Positions 47,205 through 54,054 of a stretch of 64,000 bases of DNA are shown one piece after another; positions within the stretch are counted from its first letter, which is position 1, and each line of letters begins with the position of its first letter. The stretch comes from Clostridia bacterium (GTDB taxonomy: Bacteria; Bacillota; Clostridia; TANB77; CAG-508). A model generated the notes under the pieces. That model was not told where the DNA came from. It made no database searches and saw only the letters and a program-made list of their open reading frames with translations. The position numbers and the translations under genes are program-made. The stretch spans positions 1-64,000 of the forward strand of contig JAFUGK010000002.1 of NCBI GenBank assembly GCA_017469445.1. The letters run 5' to 3'.

Positions 47205-48077
47205 ATGGATATAAAAATGGATAAAAGACTAATAATATATGCAGTAATAATTATTATATGTATAATATCAATTGGTATAGGAGTTTATACACAATTTTTT
47301 TATAAAGATGTGGAAACCAATCCTTTTATGATAGGAAATGTAGAACCAGTAGATAATACTGCAGTAGAAAATAAAGAAAAGGAAGAAACAGCAAAGAATT
47401 CTTTTGATTCATTATTTATAAATGCTGTAACATATACATCATCTAATTTTAATAACTCTGTTATTAGGAAGGAAGCAGCAAAAGATTTAGTTTATACAAG
47501 TAATGAACTTTCAAAAAATATGACTAATAAGTATAGTATGAATATACATGTACCAGCATTAAATATAGAAAGTACAGTAGCAAATGAAATAAATAAAAAT
47601 ATTGAGGATACATTTGTAAAAAAAGCAACAAATATTTTAGCAAATGCAGATTCTATAACAAATTATACAATATATAACATAGATTATGCTTCATGTGTCA
47701 GCGGAAATATTTTATCATTATTAATTAGAGCAACATTAAAAGAAGGATCAAATCCACAAAGAATAATGTATTTAGGATATAACTATAATTTGCAGACAGG
47801 AACAAAAATAACACTAAAAGATTATATGGAATATAAAAATATAACAGAAGCGACTCTTCAAAATAAAATAGATAAAGAGATAGAAGAAATGGCACAAAAA
47901 ACACAGAATTTAAGTAGTATATTAGGTACATCTTTATATAGAAGAGATACCAAAAACAAGATGTACAAAGTAGAAAATACAAATAATTATTTTTACGGGC
48001 CAGATAATTATGTATATATAATATATGCATATGGAAATGCAAATTACACAAGTGAAACAGATATAATAGTATTTTAA
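47205..48077 (+). CDS. Membrane-anchored protein with DUF4163/DUF3298 (RsiV-like) C-terminal domain
   Basis: 290 residues from ATG 47205, set by AAGGAGTG. One membrane helix at about 9-30 (LIIYAVIIIICIISIGIGVY), a charged low-complexity linker, then an extracytoplasmic domain. The C-terminal part (YSMNIHVPALNIESTVANEI; YLGYNYNLQTGTKITLKDYM) has the pattern of the DUF4163/DUF3298 module found in RsiV anti-sigma factors and PdaC deacetylases. No sigma factor gene is next to it and there is no deacetylase domain, so its role is open; sensing or binding at the cell wall is only an inference. Confidence 0.75.
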   Translation: MDIKMDKRLIIYAVIIIICIISIGIGVYTQFFYKDVETNPFMIGNVEPVDNTAVENKEKEETAKNSFDSLFINAVTYTSSNFNNSVIRKEAAKDLVYTSNELSKNMTNKYSMNIHVPALNIESTVANEINKNIEDTFVKKATNILANADSITNYTIYNIDYASCVSGNILSLLIRATLKEGSNPQRIMYLGYNYNLQTGTKITLKDYMEYKNITEATLQNKIDKEIEEMAQKTQNLSSILGTSLYRRDTKNKMYKVENTNNYFYGPDNYVYIIYAYGNANYTSETDIIVF

Positions 48078-48086
48078 GGAAAAACA

Positions 48087-48117
48087 AAGGAGTGGTTATA
48101 ATATATAACCACTCCTT
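48087..48117 (+). terminator. Rho-independent terminator
   Basis: Arms 48087-48100 and 48104-48117 pair over 14 bases (AAGGAGTGGTTATA) around ATA, 9 bases after the preceding stop. Sequence 48118-48234 is AT-rich and shows no further feature. Confidence 0.8.
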
Positions 48118-48234
48118 CTAAAATAAAAAGGGGATGTTTTCATTTTAGATAAATCAACAAGCCTCTGTTGATCTATATATAATATATAATTAAATTATGT
48201 CTTAATTGTGAATTAAATGTGACAAGTTAGAAAA

Positions 48235-49461
48235 TTAAGGCTGCTCTGCTAAAACTATTGAAATTTCCTTTTCTTCACCATTTCTAAGGAATTTTAACTT
48301 AATTGTATCCCCTATAGAATGTTTATATTTAATGTCATTTAATTCGTCTAAAGTTTTTATAGGTGTATTATCAACAGATGTTATTACATCACCAATTTGT
48401 AAACCAGCTTTTTGAGCAGGTGAAAAGTCTGCAACATATTTTACATATAGACCTATAGGTAAATTGTAATATTTAGAGATAGATTCATCTATATCAATAC
48501 CTTCAATACCAATGTATGGGCGCTTTACCTTTTTGAATTCAATTAATTGTGTGTAAATCTCTTTTGCAGAATTAATAGGTATAGCAAATCCAATTCCTTC
48601 TACACCACTTGCAGAAGCTTTTAAGGTATTTACTCCAATTAATTGTCCATAAGAATTTACTAAAGCACCGCCACTATTACCAGAGTTTATTGCAGCATCT
48701 GTTTGAATAAGCACAAATTTTCTTCCATCTTCATCAGTAATTTCCCTGTTAACAGCACTAACAGTTCCCATGGTTACACTATTATCTAATCCAAGAGGAC
48801 TTCCTACAGCCATGGTGAAAGAACCTACTGAAACAGTGCTTGAATCACCTATTTCTATTGGAGTAAGACCATTTTTTTCAATTTTAAGTACAGCTAAATC
48901 GGTAAGTGTATCTGAACCAATAATAGTTGCATCATATGCAGTTGAATCATCAAACAAATATACTTTTATAGAATTTGCCTCTGAAATCTGATAAAAAGAT
49001 GAACCAGATTTTGAATTAATTACATGATTGTTAGTTAAAATATAACCATCTTCACTTATTATAATTCCAGAACCACTTGCAGTTACAGTACCAGATTGAC
49101 TAAAGAAAGAGCGAACTGTATATTCCACTTTTATTCCTACAACAGAAGGTTGAACTTTTTTTGCAATAGCTGCAGTTGCATCTGAATAAGAGGAAAGAGA
49201 CAATACTGCTGAATTATTTTCAAGATTTGAATTTGTCTCAGGAGTAATATTTAAATTGCTTTGTTCCTTACTAGAAGAAACAGATGCTAATTCACTTTCT
49301 GAAGAAATTAATTTTTCTTTAATTTGAGGAACTCCAAAACATACACCAACAACAAGTGATGCCCCTAGAATACCAGAAATAAAAGGGAAAACTACACTTT
49401 TTCCAAAACCTATTTTTGACTTTTCGTTATAAATTTTATAACTTTTTTCAAAATCATCCAT
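48235..49461 (-). CDS. htrA: HtrA/DegP-type membrane serine protease with PDZ domain
   Basis: 408 residues. Cytoplasmic N-terminus, membrane helix about 24-43 (VFPFISGILGASLVVGVCFG), Ser/Asn-rich linker to about 95, then the trypsin-like domain with catalytic triad H146 (ILTNNHVI), D188 (LTDLAVLKI) and S263 (NSGNSGGALV), and one PDZ domain (about 310-405; FSPAQKAGLQIGDVITSVD). HtrA proteases handle misfolded exported proteins at the outer face of the membrane, which is relevant next to loci that export proteins of 1600-2450 residues. GAAAGGAATG precedes ATG 49459-49461. Confidence 0.94.
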   Translation of the reverse strand: MDDFEKSYKIYNEKSKIGFGKSVVFPFISGILGASLVVGVCFGVPQIKEKLISSESELASVSSSKEQSNLNITPETNSNLENNSAVLSLSSYSDATAAIAKKVQPSVVGIKVEYTVRSFFSQSGTVTASGSGIIISEDGYILTNNHVINSKSGSSFYQISEANSIKVYLFDDSTAYDATIIGSDTLTDLAVLKIEKNGLTPIEIGDSSTVSVGSFTMAVGSPLGLDNSVTMGTVSAVNREITDEDGRKFVLIQTDAAINSGNSGGALVNSYGQLIGVNTLKASASGVEGIGFAIPINSAKEIYTQLIEFKKVKRPYIGIEGIDIDESISKYYNLPIGLYVKYVADFSPAQKAGLQIGDVITSVDNTPIKTLDELNDIKYKHSIGDTIKLKFLRNGEEKEISIVLAEQP

Positions 49462-49588
49462 GATTACATATCATTCCTTTCTAAATTTTCAATTCATTTG
49501 TAATATATACCTTTAATAAAGAATATAATACTGCTAAATTGTGAATTATTTGTGAAAAAGCAAAAAAATTTTTTTGATATCAAAATAT

Positions 49589-49617
49589 TTACAAATTTCT
49601 AATTTCTATATTATAAT
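49589..49617 (+). promoter_or_regulatory. Sigma-A promoter for the prepilin-like gene and rnhB
   Basis: TTACAA (49589-49594), 17-base spacer, TATAAT (49612-49617), 79 bases before ATG 49697, giving a leader of about 70 bases. Confidence 0.6.
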
Positions 49618-49696
49618 ATAAACAGTATTGATATAAAAAATATAATGTCCAAAAAAATTTAATAAATTATTTTTTGAACAAGAAAGAAGAAAAATT

Positions 49697-50182
49697 ATGA
49701 GAGTAAATAACCAAAAAGGAGTATCATTAATAGTTTTAGTAATAACAGTAATTGTTCTTGCTATTCTTGCAACAATTACAGCTCAAGAACTTGGAGGAAT
49801 AATTAATCAAATAGATAAAGAAAATATTAGTACAGATTTATTATTAATTCAAGCAAAAGCGAAAGTACTAAAAGAAAAAGCTAGTTTTAATAGCGATGAT
49901 ACAATACTTAAGGGCGAAAAAATAAGCGAAATCGTTAATAATGCAAAAATTGAAGAATTAAAAGAAAAAGGGGTAATAAATACAGCAGAAGAAAACTATG
50001 ATAAATATTACTTATTAAATAAAGAAACAATTGATGAATTAGAGATTGGCATAGAAAAAATGGGTGAAGAAGATTTTTATATAGTAAATTATGCAACAGA
50101 AGAGGTAATTTTTCCAGAAGGATATAAGCATACTGATGGAAATACTTATTATAAATTAAGTGAAATTAGTAATTTGGAATAA
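49697..50182 (+). CDS. Prepilin-like protein with N-methylation-type N-terminus
   Basis: 161 residues. The N-terminus NNQKGVSLIVLVITVIVLAI is a class III (type IV pilin) signal: basic leader, Gly8 before the cleavage site, then a hydrophobic helix. The usual Glu at mature position 5 is replaced by a hydrophobic residue. The remainder (about 33-161) is an acidic, Lys/Glu-rich globular domain without Cys. No prepilin peptidase, assembly ATPase or other pilin gene is nearby, so it may be a minor pseudopilin-like protein or a secreted protein that only resembles one. It shares a transcript with rnhB (10-base gap). Confidence 0.75.
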   Translation: MRVNNQKGVSLIVLVITVIVLAILATITAQELGGIINQIDKENISTDLLLIQAKAKVLKEKASFNSDDTILKGEKISEIVNNAKIEELKEKGVINTAEENYDKYYLLNKETIDELEIGIEKMGEEDFYIVNYATEEVIFPEGYKHTDGNTYYKLSEISNLE

Positions 50183-50192
50183 GAGGTTTAAA

Positions 50193-50819
50193 TTGAAAGA
50201 AAAAGAAGAAGCAAGATTAAATGAATTAAAAGAATATGAAAATAAATTACATAAAAATGGAATAAAATATGTGTGTGGAATAGATGAAGCGGGAAGAGGG
50301 CCACTTGCAGGCCCAGTTGTAGTTGCAGCAGTGATAATGCCAGAAGACTCTTTTATAGAAGGAGTAAATGATTCAAAAAAAGTTTCAGAGAAAAAAAGAG
50401 AAAAACTATATGAAGAGATAACTAGAACAGCGATTAGTTGGTCTGTTGCAATAATAGATGAAAAGAAAATAGATGAAATAAATATATTAAATGCAACTAA
50501 AAGAGGAGTAACAGAGTGCATAGCAAGTTTATCTATAGAACCAAATGTTATTGTAATAGATGCGCTTGAAAATATAAATACACTTGGAATTCCATATGAG
50601 CCAATTATAAAAGGAGATGCAAAAGTGTATTCTATATCAGCTGCATCAATTATAGCAAAAGTTACAAGGGATAGAATAATGAGAGAATATGATGAAAAGT
50701 ATCCACAATATGGATTTTTACAAAATAAAGGATATGGGACAGCAAAACATATACAAGCCATAAAGAAATATGGAATTTGCAGTATACATAGAAGGAGCTT
50801 TGTTAAGAATTTTATATAG
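50193..50819 (+). CDS. rnhB: Ribonuclease HII
   Basis: 208 residues with a TTG start at 50193, chosen because AAGAGGT lies 6 bases upstream; the in-frame GTG at 50160 would overlap the previous gene. Active-site residues: D31 and E32 in GIDEAGRGPLAGP, Asp in VIVIDALENI, and Asp in SIIAKVTRDRIM. RNase HII removes RNA from RNA-DNA hybrids, including single ribonucleotides in DNA. Ends YGTAKHIQAIKKYGICSIHRRSF are typical. The hairpin element begins directly after the stop codon. Confidence 0.94.
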   Translation: MKEKEEARLNELKEYENKLHKNGIKYVCGIDEAGRGPLAGPVVVAAVIMPEDSFIEGVNDSKKVSEKKREKLYEEITRTAISWSVAIIDEKKIDEINILNATKRGVTECIASLSIEPNVIVIDALENINTLGIPYEPIIKGDAKVYSISAASIIAKVTRDRIMREYDEKYPQYGFLQNKGYGTAKHIQAIKKYGICSIHRRSFVKNFI

Positions 50820-50954
50820 AGTCCGCCAAATCTTAGCTGGTCTTGGATATTTTCTAATTCACTGGGGACACTTTTTAACATAAAAGAAATGTCTAGGAGT
50901 TAAGAAGTGTCCCCAGTAAGTGAAAGAAAAATGCAAGACCTACGTTTGTCTACT
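50820..50954 (+). repeat. Covarying hairpin element, copy 4, with nested GGGGACAC hairpin
   Basis: The outer element matches copies 1-3 (GTCCGCCAAATCTTAGC at the left; stem GGTCTTG 50939-side pairing: 50839-50845 with 50934-50940; CTACGTTTGTCTACT at the right), but its tip is replaced by a second hairpin with arms 50861-50878 and 50900-50917 (ACTGGGGACAC...). The same nested structure occurs inverted at 53554-53687. It starts on the base after the rnhB stop codon. Confidence 0.88.
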
Positions 50955-50974
50955 TTGTAGCTAAGTTAAATAAA

Positions 50975-51060
50975 TAACTTTGAAATATGACATAATTAGC
51001 TCATAATTAGGGGACATTTCTTAGCAAAAGGGAATGCCAATGGGGAAAGAAGTGTCCCCT
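50975..51060 (+). repeat. Two-copy GGGGACATTTCTT element, copy 2
   Basis: Begins TAACTTTGAAATATGACAT and contains the imperfect hairpin AGGGGACATTTCTT / AAGAAGTGTCCCCT, with GCAAAAGGGAA in the loop as in copy 1 (42812-42899). Like copy 1 it ends a few bases before a ribosome site, here that of the phosphorylase gene. Confidence 0.75.
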
Positions 51061-51084
51061 TACAAGAAAAGGAGAAAAATAAAT

Positions 51085-52389
51085 ATGGATATTAAAAGTA
51101 TAATAGGAAAGAAAAGAGAGAATAAAGAAATTTCTAAAGAGGAAATTGAATATTTTGTAAAAGCCTATACAGAAGGAGAGATTCCAGACTATCAGGCTGC
51201 AGCATTAATAATGGCAATTTGCATAAATGGAATGACAGAACAAGAAATACTTGATTTGACAGTAGCAATGGCAAATTCGGGGAATAAAGTGGATTTAAGT
51301 GAAATAGATGATATCGTTGTGGATAAACATAGCACAGGAGGAGTAGGAGATAAGGTAACAATTGTACTAATGCCAATAATTGCGTCACTTGGAATACCTG
51401 TTGCAAAAATGTCTGGAAGGGGATTGGGCTTCACAGGAGGTACTGTGGATAAACTAGAAGCAATACCAGGATATAGAACCAATGTATCTGTAGAAGAATT
51501 TGTGGAAAATGTGAAGAATGTTGGAATAAGCCTAATTGGTCAAACAGAAAATATAGCTCCAGCAGATAAAAAAATATATGCACTAAGAGATGCTATTAAC
51601 TGTACAAAAAGCATACCACTTATAGCATCAAGTATTATGAGTAAAAAAATTGCACTAGGAGCAAATAAACTTGTTTTAGATATAACAGTTGGAAATGGTG
51701 CTTTTATGAAAACAAAGCAAGAAGCTGAAAGACTTGCAAAATGTATGAAACTAATAGGACAAAAAGCAGGAATTGAAACTGTATGTGTTTTAACAAATAT
51801 GGAAGAACCTTTAGGTATTAATGTTGGTAATACCTTAGAAATAAAAGAAGCAATTGAAGCATTAAAAAATAATATGCAAGAAGATTTAAGAGAAGTTGTT
51901 TATGCCTTAGGTGCACAAATGATAAAACTTGCAGGAAGAGGAGAAGATGTAAATCAAAATATAGCAATGATGGAAGAAACACTACAATCAGGAAAAGCAT
52001 ATCAAAAATTTTTAGAATTGATAACAAATCAGGATGGTGATATTTCATTTTTGCATGATACACAAAAATTGGGTGAAGCAAAGTATGTTATCCCAGTGCT
52101 TTCAGAGAAAGATGGAGTTGTAGAGCAAATAGATGCCGAGTTAGTTGGAAGTATATCTGTATATGTAGGTGCAGGTCGAGTAAAAAAAGAAGACGAAATA
52201 GATATGTTAGCAGGTATAGTATTAAATAAAAAAAGAGGACAAGAAGTAAAAACAGGAGAGCCACTTGCATATGTACATACAAATGATGAAAGTAAAGTAA
52301 AAGGTGCAGTTGAAAACTTGAAACAGGCATTTAAAATTACAGACAAAAAAGTAAAGAAAGCTTCAACAGTACTTGGAATAATAAAGTAA
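51085..52389 (+). CDS. pdp: Pyrimidine-nucleoside phosphorylase
   Basis: 434 residues from ATG 51085, set by AAAGGAG; an earlier in-frame start at 51034 lies inside the repeat. Helical N-terminal domain, phosphate-binding DKHSTGGVGDK at about 80-90, and the thymidine/pyrimidine-nucleoside phosphorylase signature SGRGLGFTGGTVDKLEAIPG at about 109-128; C-terminal domain with GSISVYVGAGRVKKEDEID. It splits uridine and thymidine with phosphate to base and (deoxy)ribose-1-phosphate. Length matches family (433). It is the only metabolic gene between the inverted nested repeats. Confidence 0.94.
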   Translation: MDIKSIIGKKRENKEISKEEIEYFVKAYTEGEIPDYQAAALIMAICINGMTEQEILDLTVAMANSGNKVDLSEIDDIVVDKHSTGGVGDKVTIVLMPIIASLGIPVAKMSGRGLGFTGGTVDKLEAIPGYRTNVSVEEFVENVKNVGISLIGQTENIAPADKKIYALRDAINCTKSIPLIASSIMSKKIALGANKLVLDITVGNGAFMKTKQEAERLAKCMKLIGQKAGIETVCVLTNMEEPLGINVGNTLEIKEAIEALKNNMQEDLREVVYALGAQMIKLAGRGEDVNQNIAMMEETLQSGKAYQKFLELITNQDGDISFLHDTQKLGEAKYVIPVLSEKDGVVEQIDAELVGSISVYVGAGRVKKEDEIDMLAGIVLNKKRGQEVKTGEPLAYVHTNDESKVKGAVENLKQAFKITDKKVKKASTVLGIIK

Positions 52390-52391
52390 GT

Positions 52392-52679
52392 TTACCCGAT
52401 TAGCAATAGTATTAATATTATGTACAAAATATCATCTTCTACACCTTCGCTATATAAGAAAAATAATAGAAATAAAATAAGAATATCATCAGATTGCAGA
52501 TTTATCCCCAAAAAATCAAAAAAATGTGGATTTAAATCTGCATTTTTTTCTTTTATTGAAGAACTTTCTATGAATTCATTTGAAGTATTAATTTTTGTAT
52601 CAATATTTTTTATTTCTGTAGAAGGTAATCTTTGATAATAATGCCTAAAAAAAGGTGGAAAAGTAGGAAAAAGTGGCAT
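52392..52679 (-). CDS. Small hypothetical protein with hydrophobic C-terminus
   Basis: 95 residues from ATG 52677-52679, overlapping the stop of the gene before it (TTGATG), with GGTGGTGAT as ribosome site. The N-terminus is Pro/Phe-rich (MPLFPTFPPFFRHYYQRLP), the middle charged, and the C-terminal 35 residues hydrophobic with acidic breaks (FFDFLGINLQSDDILILFLL, then EGVEDDILYIILILLL), giving one or two membrane segments. Function unknown. It is translationally coupled to the 136-residue protein, and ends 2 bases from the converging pdp stop. Confidence 0.7.
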   Translation of the reverse strand: MPLFPTFPPFFRHYYQRLPSTEIKNIDTKINTSNEFIESSSIKEKNADLNPHFFDFLGINLQSDDILILFLLFFLYSEGVEDDILYIILILLLIG

Positions 52680-53089
52680 CAATTCTTATCACCACCAATA
52701 GCAGAATTTCCGAAAACATCAATTACTTTACTAAGATTTAGAAATTGTATGTATTTATCTACTTTATTTTTTCTACTATCTTTTAAATATGGCTTTAATG
52801 CAAGTAAAAGTCTGCTTCTCTCATCATCTTTAGAATTTATTTTATCAAACATAGTTTTAAATTTTAATATTGTTTCTATATCTATATTATTAGAAGAAGT
52901 AGTACTATCAGAAGATTCTGAATTTTGGCTATTTTCAGAGCCACTGCTACTTTGCAACATTTGTATCATTTGAGAAATTGTTTCAGGAGAAATAGAAGAA
53001 GAGTTATTTCCTTCTTTACTTGAACTAGAAGAATTATTCATCATAGAGGATATTTTATTTATAATTTCAGACATATCATTATTTTCCAT
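52679..53089 (-). CDS. Hypothetical Ser/Asn-rich protein
   Basis: 136 residues. A Ser/Asn-rich low-complexity N-terminal half (about 14-70) is followed by a helical C-terminal domain with ETILKFKTMFDKINSKDDER and LLLALKPYLKDSRKNKVDKY. No signal peptide or membrane helix. ATG 53087-53089 has AAGGAGAG upstream. The C-terminal part looks like a conserved small domain in clostridial proteins, but I cannot name it. Gene order with the two small neighbours suggests one small operon. Confidence 0.7.
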   Translation of the reverse strand: MENNDMSEIINKISSMMNNSSSSSKEGNNSSSISPETISQMIQMLQSSSGSENSQNSESSDSTTSSNNIDIETILKFKTMFDKINSKDDERSRLLLALKPYLKDSRKNKVDKYIQFLNLSKVIDVFGNSAIGGDKN

Positions 53090-53110
53090 TTTAAAATCTC
53101 TCCTTATAAT
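53083..53110 (+). promoter_or_regulatory. Possible promoter for the candidate RNA at 53124
   Basis: TTTCCA (53083-53088), 16-base spacer and a perfect TATAAT (53105-53110) on the + strand. Transcription would start at about 53117, just before the outer stem of the candidate RNA. It overlaps the ribosome site of the divergent 136-residue gene. Confidence 0.4.
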
Positions 53111-53123
53111 TTTTCTAGCAAAG

Positions 53124-53294
53124 CAATTAATATGTAAAATTTATGAGATGACGAATGTGCCGTGGAATGTTTGTGCAAATTCTTAAGATATGGCAAGGGA
53201 GGAAGCAGAAGTGAGAGGCTCGCTTGCTGTATCGTTAGAATTTGCAAAACATGTAGCAAGCCGAGGAAATCGAATAAATTTTATATATTAATTG
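53124..53294 (+). ncRNA. Candidate structured RNA, 6S-like layout
   Basis: The + strand folds into one long rod. Closing stem: 53124-53144 with 53274-53294, 21 pairs including one G-U. Central open region of about 22 and 21 bases. Apical stem: 53174-53201 with 53219-53246, starting with ten perfect pairs (TGCAAATTCT / AGAATTTGCA) and continuing with only three mismatches and two G-U pairs; loop 53202-53218. All three G-U pairs would be A-C mismatches on the minus strand, so the + strand is favoured. Closing stem, central bubble and bulged terminal stem in about 170 nt recall 6S RNA, but I see no diagnostic sequence. No open frame is present. No clear U-run terminator follows. Confidence 0.45.
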
Positions 53295-53343
53295 TTAGCG
53301 TTGAAGACTTTCCGAGTATAGTTTAATAATCGAAAAACTAAAT

Positions 53344-53493
53344 TTATTTTTGGAATTTTTTAAGTGCATTTATAATTGCATCTTTATCTTTAGAATTTAA
53401 AACTGCACTTGCCTTCTGAAGCCCAGCTTCTAAGTCCTTTTTATCCATTCCTTTAAGCATATTCATTAAATTTTGCAAATCATCATTATTCAT
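53344..53493 (-). CDS. 49-residue hypothetical protein
   Basis: An ORF of 50 codons on the minus strand, with GAAAGGATTG 9 bases before ATG 53491-53493. The product is all-helical by pattern (NLMNMLKGMDKKDLEAGLQK, then DKDAIINALKKF) with an amphipathic Leu/Met spacing and no membrane segment. It lies upstream of, and in the same direction as, the 136- and 95-residue genes, but separated from them by the candidate RNA. Function unknown. Confidence 0.65.
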   Translation of the reverse strand: MNNDDLQNLMNMLKGMDKKDLEAGLQKASAVLNSKDKDAIINALKKFQK

Positions 53494-53553
53494 TATTAAT
53501 CAATCCTTTCAGCTTACTAAAATATTTAATATTAAGTATGAGTTTGACTCTAA

Positions 53554-53687
53554 AGTAGCCAAACGTAGTCATTGCATTTTTCTTTCACTTACTGGGGACA
53601 ATTCTTAACTCCTAGACATTTCTTTTATGTTAAAAAGTGTCCCCAGTGAATTAGAAAATATCCAATGCGGCTAAGATTTGGCGTACT
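53554..53687 (-). repeat. Covarying hairpin element, copy 5, nested and inverted
   Basis: Reverse complement of the nested element at 50820-50954, nearly identical in the inner GGGGAC hairpin (arms 53591-53608 and 53630-53647) and in flanks, but with different stem bases: CAATGC (53663-53668) and GTCATTG (53568-53574) replace the GGTCTTG/CAAGACC pair, while outer stem GCCAAA/TTTGGC is complete. It occupies the first part of the 561-base gap before A3. Confidence 0.88.
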
Positions 53688-53841
53688 TTGAGTACTTTTA
53701 TAATGAAAAAGTTTTAACTAATATAATTTATTCAAAAAGTAAAATCATATTACAAAAGTTATCCACAACAAATTCCTAATTTAATATATTAAACATATGT
53801 AAAAATTGTTACATACAATCAAATCTTACTTACAGGCAAAC

Positions 53842-53850
53842 TTCGACAAA
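53842..53850 (-). promoter_or_regulatory. Perfect Spo0A box upstream of A3
   Basis: The minus strand reads TTTGTCGAA, an exact Spo0A box, 205 bases before the A3 start and about 130 bases upstream of its likely -35 box. The flanking sequence has several AAAATGTAA direct repeats (53870-53912). This suggests that A3-C1 expression is tied to the sporulation or stationary-phase switch; a single box in AT-rich DNA can also be chance. Confidence 0.4.
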
Positions 53851-53981
53851 AATTACAATAAACAGGAAAAAATGTAACATAAAAAACTCTAAAATGTAAT
53901 GAAAATGTAAAGAAAAGTCTATTTATTGAAAATCCGTAAATTCATATAGTAAATTATTATATTACTTGGAAAAAAGTTATA

Positions 53982-54010
53982 TTGACTATAATATTTAAAA
54001 ATGCAAAAAT
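53982..54010 (+). promoter_or_regulatory. Likely promoter for A3
   Basis: TTGACT (53982-53987), 17-base spacer, AAAAAT (54005-54010), 45 bases before the start codon. The -10 box is weak. Upstream, AAAATCCGTAA (53929-53939) is also found before A1 (4622-4632). Confidence 0.45.
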
Positions 54011-54054
54011 AAGTATATATATAATATATTATAAAACGCGAAAGGGGCAAAACA

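Noticed and set aside
52420-52973. Plus-strand open frames at 52420-52635 and 52632-52973
   Set aside because: They are antisense to the two coupled minus-strand genes, which have ribosome sites and plausible protein patterns.
53759-53767. A perfect DnaA box (TTATCCACA) in AT-rich DNA, possible replication origin
   Set aside because: Only one clear box is present, with no dnaA or dnaN nearby; a single 9-mer in this composition is not enough.
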